The notes below the pieces were generated by a model. The model made no database searches, had not been told where the DNA came from, and saw only the letters and a list, made by a program, of their open reading frames with translations. A stretch of DNA of 24,936 bases, taken from contig DIPO01000076.1 in the NCBI GenBank assembly GCA_002427045.1, positions 39,508-64,443 on the forward strand, given 5' to 3'. Below are positions 1-6,699 of this stretch, piece by piece. Every line of letters starts with the position of its first letter. Position 1 is the first letter of the stretch. Origin of the DNA: Firmicutes bacterium UBA5486 (GTDB lineage: Bacteria > Bacillota > UBA4882 > UBA10575). The position numbers and the translations under genes are program-made.

Positions 1-77
1 GCGCCCGTAGCTCAGTTGGATAGAGTGGCAGACTTCGAATCTGTAGGTCGGGGGTTCGAGCCCCTCCGGGCGCGCCA
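1..77 (+). tRNA. tRNA-Arg (anticodon TCG)
   Basis: A full cloverleaf can be folded. The acceptor stem pairs 1-7 with 67-73 (GCGCCCG/CGGGCGC). The D arm is 10-26, the anticodon stem 28-32/40-44 and the loop 33-39 (CTTCGAA), with TCG at 35-37. The T arm is 50-66 with loop TTCGAGC, the discriminator is G74 and CCA is encoded at 75-77. Anticodon TCG reads CGA and, by wobble, other CGN arginine codons. The gene starts at the first base of the window, so its promoter is outside. Confidence 0.95.
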
Positions 78-87
78 TGTAAAAATG

Positions 88-116
88 GGTTTTCGAGAAA
101 TCGGAACCTTTTTTTT
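88..116 (+). terminator. Intrinsic terminator after tRNA-Arg
   Basis: Stem GGTTTTCGA (88-96) pairs with TCGGAACC (101-108) around a GAAA loop, with one bulged T and a G-U pair. A run of eight T follows (109-116). It lies 10 bases after the encoded CCA, so the tRNA transcript probably ends here. Confidence 0.8.
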
Positions 117-238
117 ATGTTCAAATTTGAGGTTTGGCAAATTTTAAAACAGATCATTATATGTTCCTAGCATGACTTATTTCCTGCTTATTTAGAATTA
201 ATTCGTTTAGATGTCGGGTAATAAAAAAGAACTACTGT

Positions 239-559
239 TTAAATGAGTATGCTTTTAATATTTCTAATTTCCACTTCATGTTTCCCATACATTTCAGCTA
301 ATGAACCGGTAGTGTTTTCAAGCTTTAATATTCGATTTAAATTGGCAGTTTGAACTTCGGTAATTTGCACAACATGATCATAAACAAGATCTAATTTACT
401 TTTTAGCTCAGTTACATCTTGCTTTAAGGTTGCTGTATCTTGTTTTAGACCAGCTACATCTTTCTTTATGGTGGTTGTGTCTTGTTTTAGCCCGCACATA
501 TCTTCAGTTAATCTGGTTAGATGAGATAATACTAGTTCTTGAAACTTTTCATTCTGCAT
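239..559 (-). CDS. Small coiled-coil protein of unknown function
   Basis: A 106-residue protein that I do not recognise as a named family. Almost all of it looks helical. Residues 24-37 and 38-51 form a 14-residue direct repeat (LKQDTTTIKKDVAG and LKQDTATLKQDVTE), followed by further heptad-like sequence to about residue 85, so an oligomerising coiled coil is likely. There is no signal peptide, membrane segment or catalytic motif. A good ribosome binding site (AAGGAGGG on the minus strand, near 571-578) precedes the ATG at 559, which supports a real gene. It stands alone, with AT-rich DNA on both sides. The internal repeat means copy number could vary between strains. Confidence 0.7.
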   Translation of the reverse strand: MQNEKFQELVLSHLTRLTEDMCGLKQDTTTIKKDVAGLKQDTATLKQDVTELKSKLDLVYDHVVQITEVQTANLNRILKLENTTGSLAEMYGKHEVEIRNIKSILI

Positions 560-1144
560 TCTCTTTATCCCTCCTTACTTTCTTAAATAATCTCATCCAA
601 GCCATTTCTTGTTGACTTAAATTAAAAACTCACTTTTAATAGTGTGTTATCAATAAATATTTTGTGAAAGCAAAATAAATAAAAGAAGTATTAAAATTAT
701 ATCATTATGGACAAAAAAGATAAAGAATCATATTGCAAGAACGCTAAAAGTCAATCATGCAATTCCTTAAACAAATAACCAAAAAGCTCTTACCATCATC
801 AGGCAAAATATAATTGTTTTTCAACATCAGTATATAATTGTTAAATTTTTGGGTGAAATTAACAATAATTAACTTTACATTATGTTTTATATAAAAACAG
901 GCTTTTTATATATGGGTTGAGTCAGTTATAATATCACTTTTTATTGTGGATGGTCATAACATGGTAGTAGTAAGTAGTCGCTCACGCTGGATGACGATTT
1001 TGTACATGAAATGGTGAAAAATAAAGTTAGGTGAGTCGATAAGTAAGTCGTTCATGTGCCTTCCTACCCATTACAAAGTAATATAAATTAAAGGCGGGTG
1101 AATCGACTAGGGCTATTTTCTAAATAGAAAAAGAGGTGAAAAAG
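560..1144. other. 585-base AT-rich intergenic region, no gene seen
   Basis: Very AT-rich with short A/T runs and no ORF that has a ribosome binding site. A fragment at 758-771 (ATGCAATTCCTTAA core) resembles one end of the palindromic repeat family seen elsewhere in the window, but no matching second end was found. GTGAGTCGAT (1031-1040) and GTGAATCGAC (1098-1107) are similar to each other. I could not identify a convincing promoter for the gene at 1145. Confidence 0.5.
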
Positions 1145-1642
1145 ATGAACAAGGGTTGTCAACCCTATCCGGGATATCCCTATGTCGAATATAGGTATTT
1201 AGCTACTTATCCGTATGTCTCTAACTATGCATATCCCGGAGCTCTTAAATTAATAGTGGAGGCAGTAAATTCCGAACGGGAGGATGAGTTATTCTATGAT
1301 TACCTGCTTAGTGTAGCTCCACCCGGTCAGCGCGAGATAATTACCGATATTAGGAATGATGAAAGAAAACACGCTAGAGCCTTTAGAGAATTGTATTGGG
1401 AGGTTACCGGAGAGGAAATTCCCCCTACGCAGGGGGAGGAATTTGAAGTACCGGCGAGCTATTGTCAGGGAATAACAAGAGCCCTTTTTGGCGAACTTGC
1501 AGCTGTAGAAAAATATAGGAAGATCCTCTTTGGTTTTGAATTTCTTCCCTATCGAAATCTGATTACTGAAATTTATACTGATGAGCTTAAACATGCTGCT
1601 AAATGGAATTATCTATTCTCTTTGAATTGTGCTAGAAATTAA
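1145..1642 (+). CDS. Ferritin-like diiron protein with Tyr/Pro-rich N-terminal tail
   Basis: A 165-residue protein. Residues 36-162 read as a four-helix ferritin-like (rubrerythrin superfamily) fold with two ExxH motifs, ERKH (73-76) and ELKH (147-150). The other carboxylate ligands are probably among Glu39-Glu48 and Glu117/Glu122, so a diiron centre is expected. The first 32 residues are a low-complexity tail rich in Tyr and Pro (repeated YPY/YPG), which is not part of the fold and resembles tails of spore coat or surface proteins. No rubredoxin CxxC domain follows, so this is not a full rubrerythrin. The longest ORF starts at a GTG at 1136, but that GTG is part of the ribosome binding site AGAGGTG, so ATG 1145 is chosen. 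Likely roles (inference) are peroxide or iron handling, or a spore-associated protein. A 37-residue membrane peptide follows. Confidence 0.75.
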   Translation: MNKGCQPYPGYPYVEYRYLATYPYVSNYAYPGALKLIVEAVNSEREDELFYDYLLSVAPPGQREIITDIRNDERKHARAFRELYWEVTGEEIPPTQGEEFEVPASYCQGITRALFGELAAVEKYRKILFGFEFLPYRNLITEIYTDELKHAAKWNYLFSLNCARN

Positions 1643-1775
1643 AATCATGCTTTAACCTGGTGGAAGAGAAGCTATAAAAATAATGCTTTCCTTATAAAAA
1701 AATACCAATAGCCTAAATCTGATCCCCTAACATCTGCATATTCTAAAGCATAAATAATTAATGGGGGTGTTATTG

Positions 1776-1889
1776 ATGGCGGGGGTCTTGGATTTATTTA
1801 GAAAGATGGATGAAAGTTTAGCTTTTCTCTTGTTTTTAATTCTCATCCTTTTATTATTGGGAACTTCAGAAGAGGATTATTGCCGGTAA
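1776..1889 (+). CDS. 37-residue single-pass membrane peptide
   Basis: A short ORF: MAGVLDLFRKMDES, then a hydrophobic segment (about residues 15-29, almost all Leu/Ile/Phe), then a charged tail ending DYCR. GGGGGTG at 1763-1769 lies 6 bases before the ATG. An in-frame ATG at 1761 lacks a ribosome binding site. The layout (short polar N-terminus, one very Leu-rich helix, acidic end) is like many tiny membrane peptides of spore-formers, several of which are made during sporulation, but I cannot name a family. It lies 133 bases after the ferritin-like gene and before a terminator, so the two may be cotranscribed. Confidence 0.5.
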   Translation: MAGVLDLFRKMDESLAFLLFLILILLLLGTSEEDYCR

Positions 1890-1939
1890 ACTGTATTTTC
1901 CCTAGTTAAAAAAGAAGGTTAGCATGATTAACTCTTTAG

Positions 1940-1970
1940 ACCGGGTCCTGATTATTTGGACCCGGTTTCT
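1940..1970 (+). terminator. Probable intrinsic terminator after the ferritin-like/peptide unit
   Basis: A perfect 9-bp stem, ACCGGGTCC (1940-1948) with GGACCCGGT (1958-1966), 9-base loop, then a short T-rich stretch (TTCTGATCTT). The T tract is weak. The stem is strong and sits between two convergent units. Confidence 0.6.
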
Positions 1971-2015
1971 GATCTTGAAAAAAAGTATTTAGATTAAGGT
2001 ATTTATGTAATTCCC

Positions 2016-2750
2016 TCAGATGACAAATCCACCGTTAATACCAATTACTTGACCAGTGATGTAATCAGCTTGTTCGGAAGCGAGAAAAAGGGCACAGGTT
2101 GCTATATCGGAAGGGGTACCTAAACGTTCGAGTGGAGTTTGGTCAGCCAGGCTAGCTAGTTCCTCTTGATTATATGGGTTTAGCATATCGGTTTCAATAA
2201 TTCCCGGGGCAATACAATTTACTTGAATCTTTGAAGGGCCCAGTTCTTTGGCGAGGGCTTTAGTAAGTCCGATTACACCTGCTTTGGCTGCAGAGTAATG
2301 TACTTCGCAGGAGGCGCCTACTTGTCCCCAGATGGAAGAGATATTGATTATTTTCCCTTTTTTTCGGGATATCATATACCCGAGAACGCTTTGCGTACAA
2401 TGGAAGACCCCTGTTAGATTAATGCCGATCATTTTTTCCCAGTCTTCAGGGGAGAGGTCAATAAAAAGACTAGATTGAGCAATTCCAGCATTATTAATTA
2501 ATAGGTCTATAGCACCGAATGTATTAAGGCAATAATCGGTCATCGCATCAATTTCCCGGCGGTTGGTAACATCGGCTTTGAATAAGGCGACCGAATACCA
2601 TTTTTTACGTAGATCATGGTAAAGCTGAAAAGCGGCATCTGCTGAATGGTTATAATTGATAATCACATTATAGTTATTGGCGGCGAAGAGCTCAGCAGTA
2701 GCCCGGCCAATTCCACGGGAAGCACCGGTAATAATGGCGGTTTTTTTCAT
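2016..2750 (-). CDS. ymfI: FabG-like SDR, probable EF-P 5-aminopentanone reductase (YmfI-like)
   Basis: A 244-residue classical short-chain dehydrogenase. The Rossmann glycine motif TGASRGIG is at 8-15, NNAG at 86-89 and the catalytic tetrad reads Asn111, Ser139, Tyr152, Lys156 (YSAAK). The segment around the active site (ISSIWGQVGASCEVHYSAAK) and the C-terminus (TGQVIGINGGFVI) match my memory of the YmfI branch better than FabG of fatty-acid synthesis. YmfI reduces the 5-aminopentanone group on elongation factor P in Bacillus; that role is known for the family, and assignment here is by resemblance. No fab genes are adjacent, which also argues against a fatty-acid operon. The ribosome binding site AGAAGGG precedes the ATG at 2750. 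A generic 3-oxoacyl-ACP reductase is the alternative. Confidence 0.75.
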   Translation of the reverse strand: MKKTAIITGASRGIGRATAELFAANNYNVIINYNHSADAAFQLYHDLRKKWYSVALFKADVTNRREIDAMTDYCLNTFGAIDLLINNAGIAQSSLFIDLSPEDWEKMIGINLTGVFHCTQSVLGYMISRKKGKIINISSIWGQVGASCEVHYSAAKAGVIGLTKALAKELGPSKIQVNCIAPGIIETDMLNPYNQEELASLADQTPLERLGTPSDIATCALFLASEQADYITGQVIGINGGFVI

Positions 2751-3027
2751 TTACAACCCTTCTTTCAATGAGAAAATTTCAATGCGTCTTGTCTTTCGTG
2801 TTAAATGACAGTCTATGCAGACTAGTCCAATCTTGTCTTTGTTTTCAAAAGAATAATCTTTCAATCAAAAACGAGTCTCTTTTTTCTCTATAGAGATTAT
2901 ACCGCTTTTTTCAAATAAGGGCATTATAATAGTTTGAGTACTTTTTATTGGAATCATAAAAAAAGTTTTTGTCTTTTAAATAATAAATGGTAAAATGAAA
3001 ACAGAAAGATTTAGGGAGGGGTGTAAG

Positions 3028-3885
3028 ATGTATGCTATCCTAGTTGTCGGAGGTGGCCCAGCCGGATTATCTGCTGCTTTAAATGGGCGGAGAAGAAACA
3101 AGCAGGTTCTACTGGTTGGTAAGGAAGAGTTAAGTAACAAATTACGCCAGGCTCATCGGGTCGATAATTATCTAGGATTACCTGGAATTACCGGGTTAGC
3201 TTTAGCGGAAAAATATAGGGAACATGCTATAGATAATGGAGTAGAGCTCAAAAACGATGAAATTTTAAACCTTAGCTGGGATGACGGAGGGGATGGCAAA
3301 GTTTTTCAGGGTATGGGTAAAAATGAAATCTATCAGGCCCGCTCTGTTATTCTGGCTACGGGTACTCCTCAGAAGGCTACAATTCCGGGAGAGGCGGAAC
3401 TGGTAGGAAAAGGTGTAAGCTACTGTGCTACATGTGATGGGATGTTTTTCCGAGGGAAAAGGGTATTCTTCCTTTCAGAACTGGTTGCAGGGGAAAAAGA
3501 AGCTAATTTTTTAGCGGATTTATGTGATAAAGTCTATTATCTCCCGCGTTATAAGGGAGAATATAATAATCTGGATTCACGAATTGAGATTATTTCCGGC
3601 CGGCCAACAGAGTTTCATGGCAAAGAGCGATTAACCGGAGTTACTACTTCTGAAGGAAGCTATGAAGTAGAGGGAGTTTTTATTGAACGGGCCAGTTTAC
3701 CATTGGATCGATTATTACCGGGCCTACAGATGGAAAGTGATGCGATTAAGGTAAATCGGCAGATGGCGACTAATATTCCTGGTGTTTTTGCTGCTGGTGA
3801 TTGTACTGGGAGGCCCTGGCAGATTGCGAAGGCAGTAGGCGAAGGATTAGTTGCTGCTTTGGCGGCAGCAGATTATTTGTCATAG
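3028..3885 (+). CDS. Thioredoxin-reductase-like flavoprotein without an evident NADPH motif
   Basis: A 285-residue protein. The FAD-binding GGGPAG is at 8-13, the redox pair CATC at 133-136 in the usual SYCATCDG context, and the second FAD motif GVFAAGDC at 252-259. This is the architecture of low-molecular-weight thioredoxin reductases, about 30 residues shorter than usual. In the middle domain the normal NADPH loop (GGGDSA type) is replaced by LSELVAGEKEA (149-159) and the HRR motif that contacts the 2'-phosphate by LPRYKG (172-177). It therefore resembles the pyridine-nucleotide-independent reductases known from clostridia (ferredoxin- or deeply rooted flavin thioredoxin reductases). The natural electron donor is unknown. 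The start was placed at ATG 3028 after AGGGAGGGG (3013-3021); the ATG at 2995 lies upstream of that site. Confidence 0.8.
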   Translation: MYAILVVGGGPAGLSAALNGRRRNKQVLLVGKEELSNKLRQAHRVDNYLGLPGITGLALAEKYREHAIDNGVELKNDEILNLSWDDGGDGKVFQGMGKNEIYQARSVILATGTPQKATIPGEAELVGKGVSYCATCDGMFFRGKRVFFLSELVAGEKEANFLADLCDKVYYLPRYKGEYNNLDSRIEIISGRPTEFHGKERLTGVTTSEGSYEVEGVFIERASLPLDRLLPGLQMESDAIKVNRQMATNIPGVFAAGDCTGRPWQIAKAVGEGLVAALAAADYLS

Positions 3886-3931
3886 ACCCAGCTATATCCC
3901 CTATTACCGTAACTTACCGCTTGTAACAGAA

Positions 3932-3948
3932 TGTTAAAGCTGTTAACA
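3932..3948. promoter_or_regulatory. Inverted repeat, possible operator before the GH13 gene
   Basis: TGTTAA (3932-3937) and TTAACA (3943-3948) form a perfect 6-bp inverted repeat with a 5-base spacer, 115 bases before the GH13 start. Two further small hairpins follow (3963-3981 and 4001-4020). The palindrome size suits a dimeric regulator, but it does not match a cre or MalR consensus, so this is only a candidate. Confidence 0.25.
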
Positions 3949-4062
3949 TGAAAATAGCGGAAAAGAGTCCGTAAAACTCTTGCATCTGAAGACCGGGCTG
4001 TAAGAAGAGAACCCTTCTTATATCCAGGGATTAGAACGAGTTACGAGAACAGGGGGATAGTA

Positions 4063-5493
4063 ATGCAACAGAATGTAGTATTTTCAGACCGGACAATTGA
4101 AGCAGAAAACTTTCCGGATCCTACTTGGCTTGAAAATACTGTCTTTTATCAGATTTTCCCTGAACGTTTTTATAATGGTGATCCCTCAAATGATCCTTCT
4201 CCGATTACTCCGTGGGGGGAGAAACCGGGTTTATATAATTTTTTCGGGGGCGATCTGGCAGGGATTATGAAGAAGATACCCTATCTTAAGGAACTAGGGG
4301 TAAATGCTCTATATCTTAACCCGATTTTTGATGCCCCATCTAATCATAAATATGATACAAGAGATTATCTGCGGATCTCTCCGGATTTTGGTGATTTTCG
4401 GACTTATATAAGTATGTTGAAAGAACTTCACCGGTCGGGGATGAGGTTGATTCTGGATGGGGTGTTCAATCATACCGGAGATCAGTTTTGGGCTTTTCGG
4501 GATGTGATGCGTCAAGGGAAAAGTTCGCCCTTCCATCAATGGTATAACTGCCGTTTTCCAGTAAGACAGTCTCCAAAGCCCAACTATGATTGCTGGTGGG
4601 GGTTTAAGACTCTTCCCAAATTGAATTATGCAGAACAGGAAGTCGTCCGTTACATTTTAAGAGTGGTTGCCTTCTGGACAGTGACTGGTATTGATGGATG
4701 GCGGTTGGATGTTCCTAATGAGGTTAGAGCAGATTTCTGGCCGATCTTCCGGCGGTTAGTTAAGACCCTTAATCCAGATGTATATATTGTGGGAGAAATC
4801 TGGGAGGATGCTGCTTACTGGTTACAGGGTGATAAGTTTGACTCGGTAATGAATTATCCGCTTCGGGATTTAATCATCTCTTTCTTTGCTAAAAAAGAGA
4901 TTAATGCTAATCTGTTTGATCAGCGGCTGGCTGCTCTCCGCTCCCGTTATTCCCAGAAAACAACAATGAGTATGTTTAATTTGTTGGGGAGTCATGATAC
5001 GCAGCGTTTTTTGACTATTTGTCGGGGAGAACGCCGGAAAATGTTACAAGCTTTGTTATTTTTGCTGACTTATCCTGGAGTTCCAGTGATTTATTATGGC
5101 GATGAGATTGGGATGACCGGGGAAAAGGATCCGGATTGCCGGAAAACAATGATCTGGGATGAGACGCTATGGGATAAGGAGATATTTACAGCAACTAAGG
5201 ATCTGATTAAATTACGTAAAGAACGAGTAGCCTTTAGAAGAGGAGATTTCCAGACAGCCTTGGCTAGCCAAAATGGGGTCTACGGATACTGGCGCAGCTA
5301 TAAGAAAGAGCGGATGCTGGTACTCTTCAATAACCAGGATACGATGGAACATGTATCATTATTGCTTTCGCCGGAGAAACAGGGAATCTGGAGACAGGTT
5401 TACCCGGTCATTAGTGAGGGGATTAATTTTAATGACCATTTCCAGCTCACCCTTCCGCCCTGGTCGGGGATGATTTGGGAGTTTCAAGGATAA
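4063..5493 (+). CDS. Cytoplasmic GH13 glucanase (neopullulanase/cyclomaltodextrinase-like)
   Basis: A 476-residue alpha-amylase-family protein. The conserved regions are all present: DGVFNHTG at 132-139, GWRLDV at 212-217 (nucleophile Asp216), GEIW at 244-247 (acid/base Glu245) and LLGSHD at 307-312 (Asp312). The opening VFYQIFPERFYNGDPSND and the overall pattern are typical of neopullulanases, cyclomaltodextrinases and maltogenic amylases, which hydrolyse maltodextrins or cyclodextrins. Those enzymes normally carry an N-terminal CBM34-like domain of about 120 residues, which is missing here; the barrel begins near residue 22. A short beta-sandwich C-terminal domain follows residue 400. No signal peptide, so it acts in the cytoplasm on imported or stored glucan. 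AGGGGGAT precedes the ATG. No transporter or other sugar gene is adjacent. Confidence 0.88.
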   Translation: MQQNVVFSDRTIEAENFPDPTWLENTVFYQIFPERFYNGDPSNDPSPITPWGEKPGLYNFFGGDLAGIMKKIPYLKELGVNALYLNPIFDAPSNHKYDTRDYLRISPDFGDFRTYISMLKELHRSGMRLILDGVFNHTGDQFWAFRDVMRQGKSSPFHQWYNCRFPVRQSPKPNYDCWWGFKTLPKLNYAEQEVVRYILRVVAFWTVTGIDGWRLDVPNEVRADFWPIFRRLVKTLNPDVYIVGEIWEDAAYWLQGDKFDSVMNYPLRDLIISFFAKKEINANLFDQRLAALRSRYSQKTTMSMFNLLGSHDTQRFLTICRGERRKMLQALLFLLTYPGVPVIYYGDEIGMTGEKDPDCRKTMIWDETLWDKEIFTATKDLIKLRKERVAFRRGDFQTALASQNGVYGYWRSYKKERMLVLFNNQDTMEHVSLLLSPEKQGIWRQVYPVISEGINFNDHFQLTLPPWSGMIWEFQG

Positions 5494-5596
5494 TATACTT
5501 TTGTCTATGCTTAAAGTTTACCTTGGCGTTTTTAGCTTACAGAAAGTTACGAAGGTATTTTCTAACTCGATCAATGAGAGACGAGCTGAATCCTTG

Positions 5597-5625
5597 TTGC
5601 CTACTCACCTAAAATATCTTATAAT
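5597..5625 (+). promoter_or_regulatory. Probable sigma-A promoter for tlyA
   Basis: TTGCCT (5597-5602), a 17-bp spacer and a perfect TATAAT (5620-5625). Transcription would start near 5632, about 100 bases before tlyA and upstream of the hairpin at 5691-5708. Confidence 0.55.
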
Positions 5626-5643
5626 ATTCTTAGGAAAGAATAA

Positions 5644-5682
5644 ATGGATGTCGGAGGCAAAACAATAAGAAGTAAAAGATAA
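5644..5682 (+). other. Possible 12-codon leader ORF before tlyA
   Basis: ATG 5644 to TAA 5680-5682 would encode MDVGGKTIRSKR. AGGA at 5632-5635 is 8 bases upstream, a weak ribosome binding site right at the expected mRNA 5' end. It stops 8 bases before the terminator stem, as an attenuator peptide would, but expression is unproven. Confidence 0.2.
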
Positions 5683-5690
5683 TATCAATA

Positions 5691-5708
5691 AGCCCTTCGG
5701 GGCTTTTC
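5691..5708 (+). terminator. Intrinsic terminator between the tlyA promoter and tlyA
   Basis: Stem AGCCC (5691-5695), loop TTCG, stem GGGCT (5700-5704), then TTTTC. A UUCG tetraloop makes the hairpin stable although short. It may end the GH13 transcript, yet it lies downstream of the only good tlyA promoter, so it could also attenuate tlyA. Confidence 0.65.
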
Positions 5709-5734
5709 TCCATTTATTGGGAAAGGAAGTTATT

Positions 5735-6532
5735 ATGGAAAGAATCGATTTGCTATTAGTAAAAAGGGGACTTGCCCTGAGCAGGGAAAAGGCAAAGGCT
5801 ATAATTATGGCTGGAGAGGTGTTGGTTGAGGGTAAGGTTGTAGACAAACCCGGAACCAGGGTTGCTTTGGAGGCTGCGATAAAAGTAAATGAGAGCCCGC
5901 CCTATGTTAGCCGTGGAGGGCTTAAACTATCTCGTGCACTAGAAGTGTTTCCGGTTGAGATCAAAGGACGGATTTGTTTGGATGCCGGAGCTTCGACTGG
6001 TGGTTTTACCGATTGCCTGTTGCAAAGTGGAGCAGAACGGGTGATTGCTGTTGATGTTGGTTATGGGCAATTTGCCTGGAAGCTTAGGCAGGATCCGCGG
6101 GTAGTATTAATGGAAAAGACGAATATCCGCTATTTGACTCCGGATCAGCTTCCCATGATCCCTAGTTTGATTACGGCAGATCTCTCTTTTATTTCTATTA
6201 CTAAAGTTTTGCCGGCATTCGTTAGTATCCTTCCTGCAAATGGGGAGATAATTTCTCTGATTAAACCACAGTTTGAAGCGGGACGGGATAAGGTAGGGAA
6301 GAATGGGGTAGTACGTTCGGCAGAAACGCAGCAGGAAGTATTAACAAATATTGCCCAAGCCGGTTTCATAGCGGGCCTAAATTGTGCCGGTTTAACTTAT
6401 TCGCCGCTCTTGGGCGCAAAAGGGAATATTGAGTTTCTAATTTATTGGCAAAAAGGAGAAGCGCCAAGAACAAAACCCAGCGCTGAAAAGTTAGCAAATA
6501 TAGTTAATCAGGCTTGGGAGAATTTAAAGTAA
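5735..6532 (+). CDS. tlyA: TlyA/YqxC family rRNA 2'-O-methyltransferase
   Basis: A 265-residue protein with an S4 RNA-binding domain (about 1-60) and an FtsJ-like SAM methyltransferase domain. The linker motif SRGGLKL is at 59-65, the SAM loop DAGASTGG at 83-90, ADLSFIS at 148-154 and KPQFE at 177-181. Lys64, Asp149 and Lys177 fit the K-D-K catalytic pattern of this family. TlyA enzymes methylate ribose in 16S and in some species 23S rRNA; YqxC is the Bacillus form. In many Bacillota tlyA lies in the dxs-tlyA-argR-recN-spo0A cluster, but here it is alone. A TTG at 5717 extends the ORF, but GGAAAGGAAG at 5719-5728 sets ATG 5735 as the start. Confidence 0.9.
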   Translation: MERIDLLLVKRGLALSREKAKAIIMAGEVLVEGKVVDKPGTRVALEAAIKVNESPPYVSRGGLKLSRALEVFPVEIKGRICLDAGASTGGFTDCLLQSGAERVIAVDVGYGQFAWKLRQDPRVVLMEKTNIRYLTPDQLPMIPSLITADLSFISITKVLPAFVSILPANGEIISLIKPQFEAGRDKVGKNGVVRSAETQQEVLTNIAQAGFIAGLNCAGLTYSPLLGAKGNIEFLIYWQKGEAPRTKPSAEKLANIVNQAWENLK

Positions 6533-6570
6533 AAAAACGAAGGCCTTCGCATAAAATAATGCAAAGGCCT
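6530..6570 (-). terminator. Intrinsic terminator, minus strand
   Basis: Stem AGGCCTT (6541-6547) with AAGGCCT (6564-6570), one mismatch, then GCAT (6549-6552) with ATGC (6559-6562) around a 6-base loop. Read on the minus strand it is followed, after CG, by a run of seven T, so it fits termination of the convergent gene at 6893-8053. On the plus strand no T run follows, although the stem could still slow transcription out of tlyA. Confidence 0.65.
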
Positions 6571-6692
6571 GAACAAAGGAGGAAAAAAGGAGGGGTGTTA
6601 AACTAATACTACAATAACAGGATGAACATAACGTTACAAAGATACAAACGTTTAGCAACAATAGCAAAAAATCGTCAAAATAGACGATTTTT
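6571..6692 (+). other. Orphan double Shine-Dalgarno and A/T hairpin
   Basis: AAAGGAGG (6575-6582) and AAGGAGGGG (6587-6595) lie in tandem, but the only start close behind them, a GTG near 6595, meets a stop after three codons. Further on, AAAAATCGTC-type sequence (6667-6676) pairs with GACGATTTTT (6683-6692), a 10-bp hairpin. I see no gene; this may be a gene remnant or part of an untranslated RNA. Confidence 0.3.
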
Positions 6693-6699
6693 CGATAAA

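Noticed and set aside
2925..2930. TATAAT as promoter of the flavoprotein gene at 3028
   Set aside because: No acceptable -35 at 16 to 18 bp on either strand; the element TCTCTATAGAGA at 2885-2896 is a short palindrome without other support.
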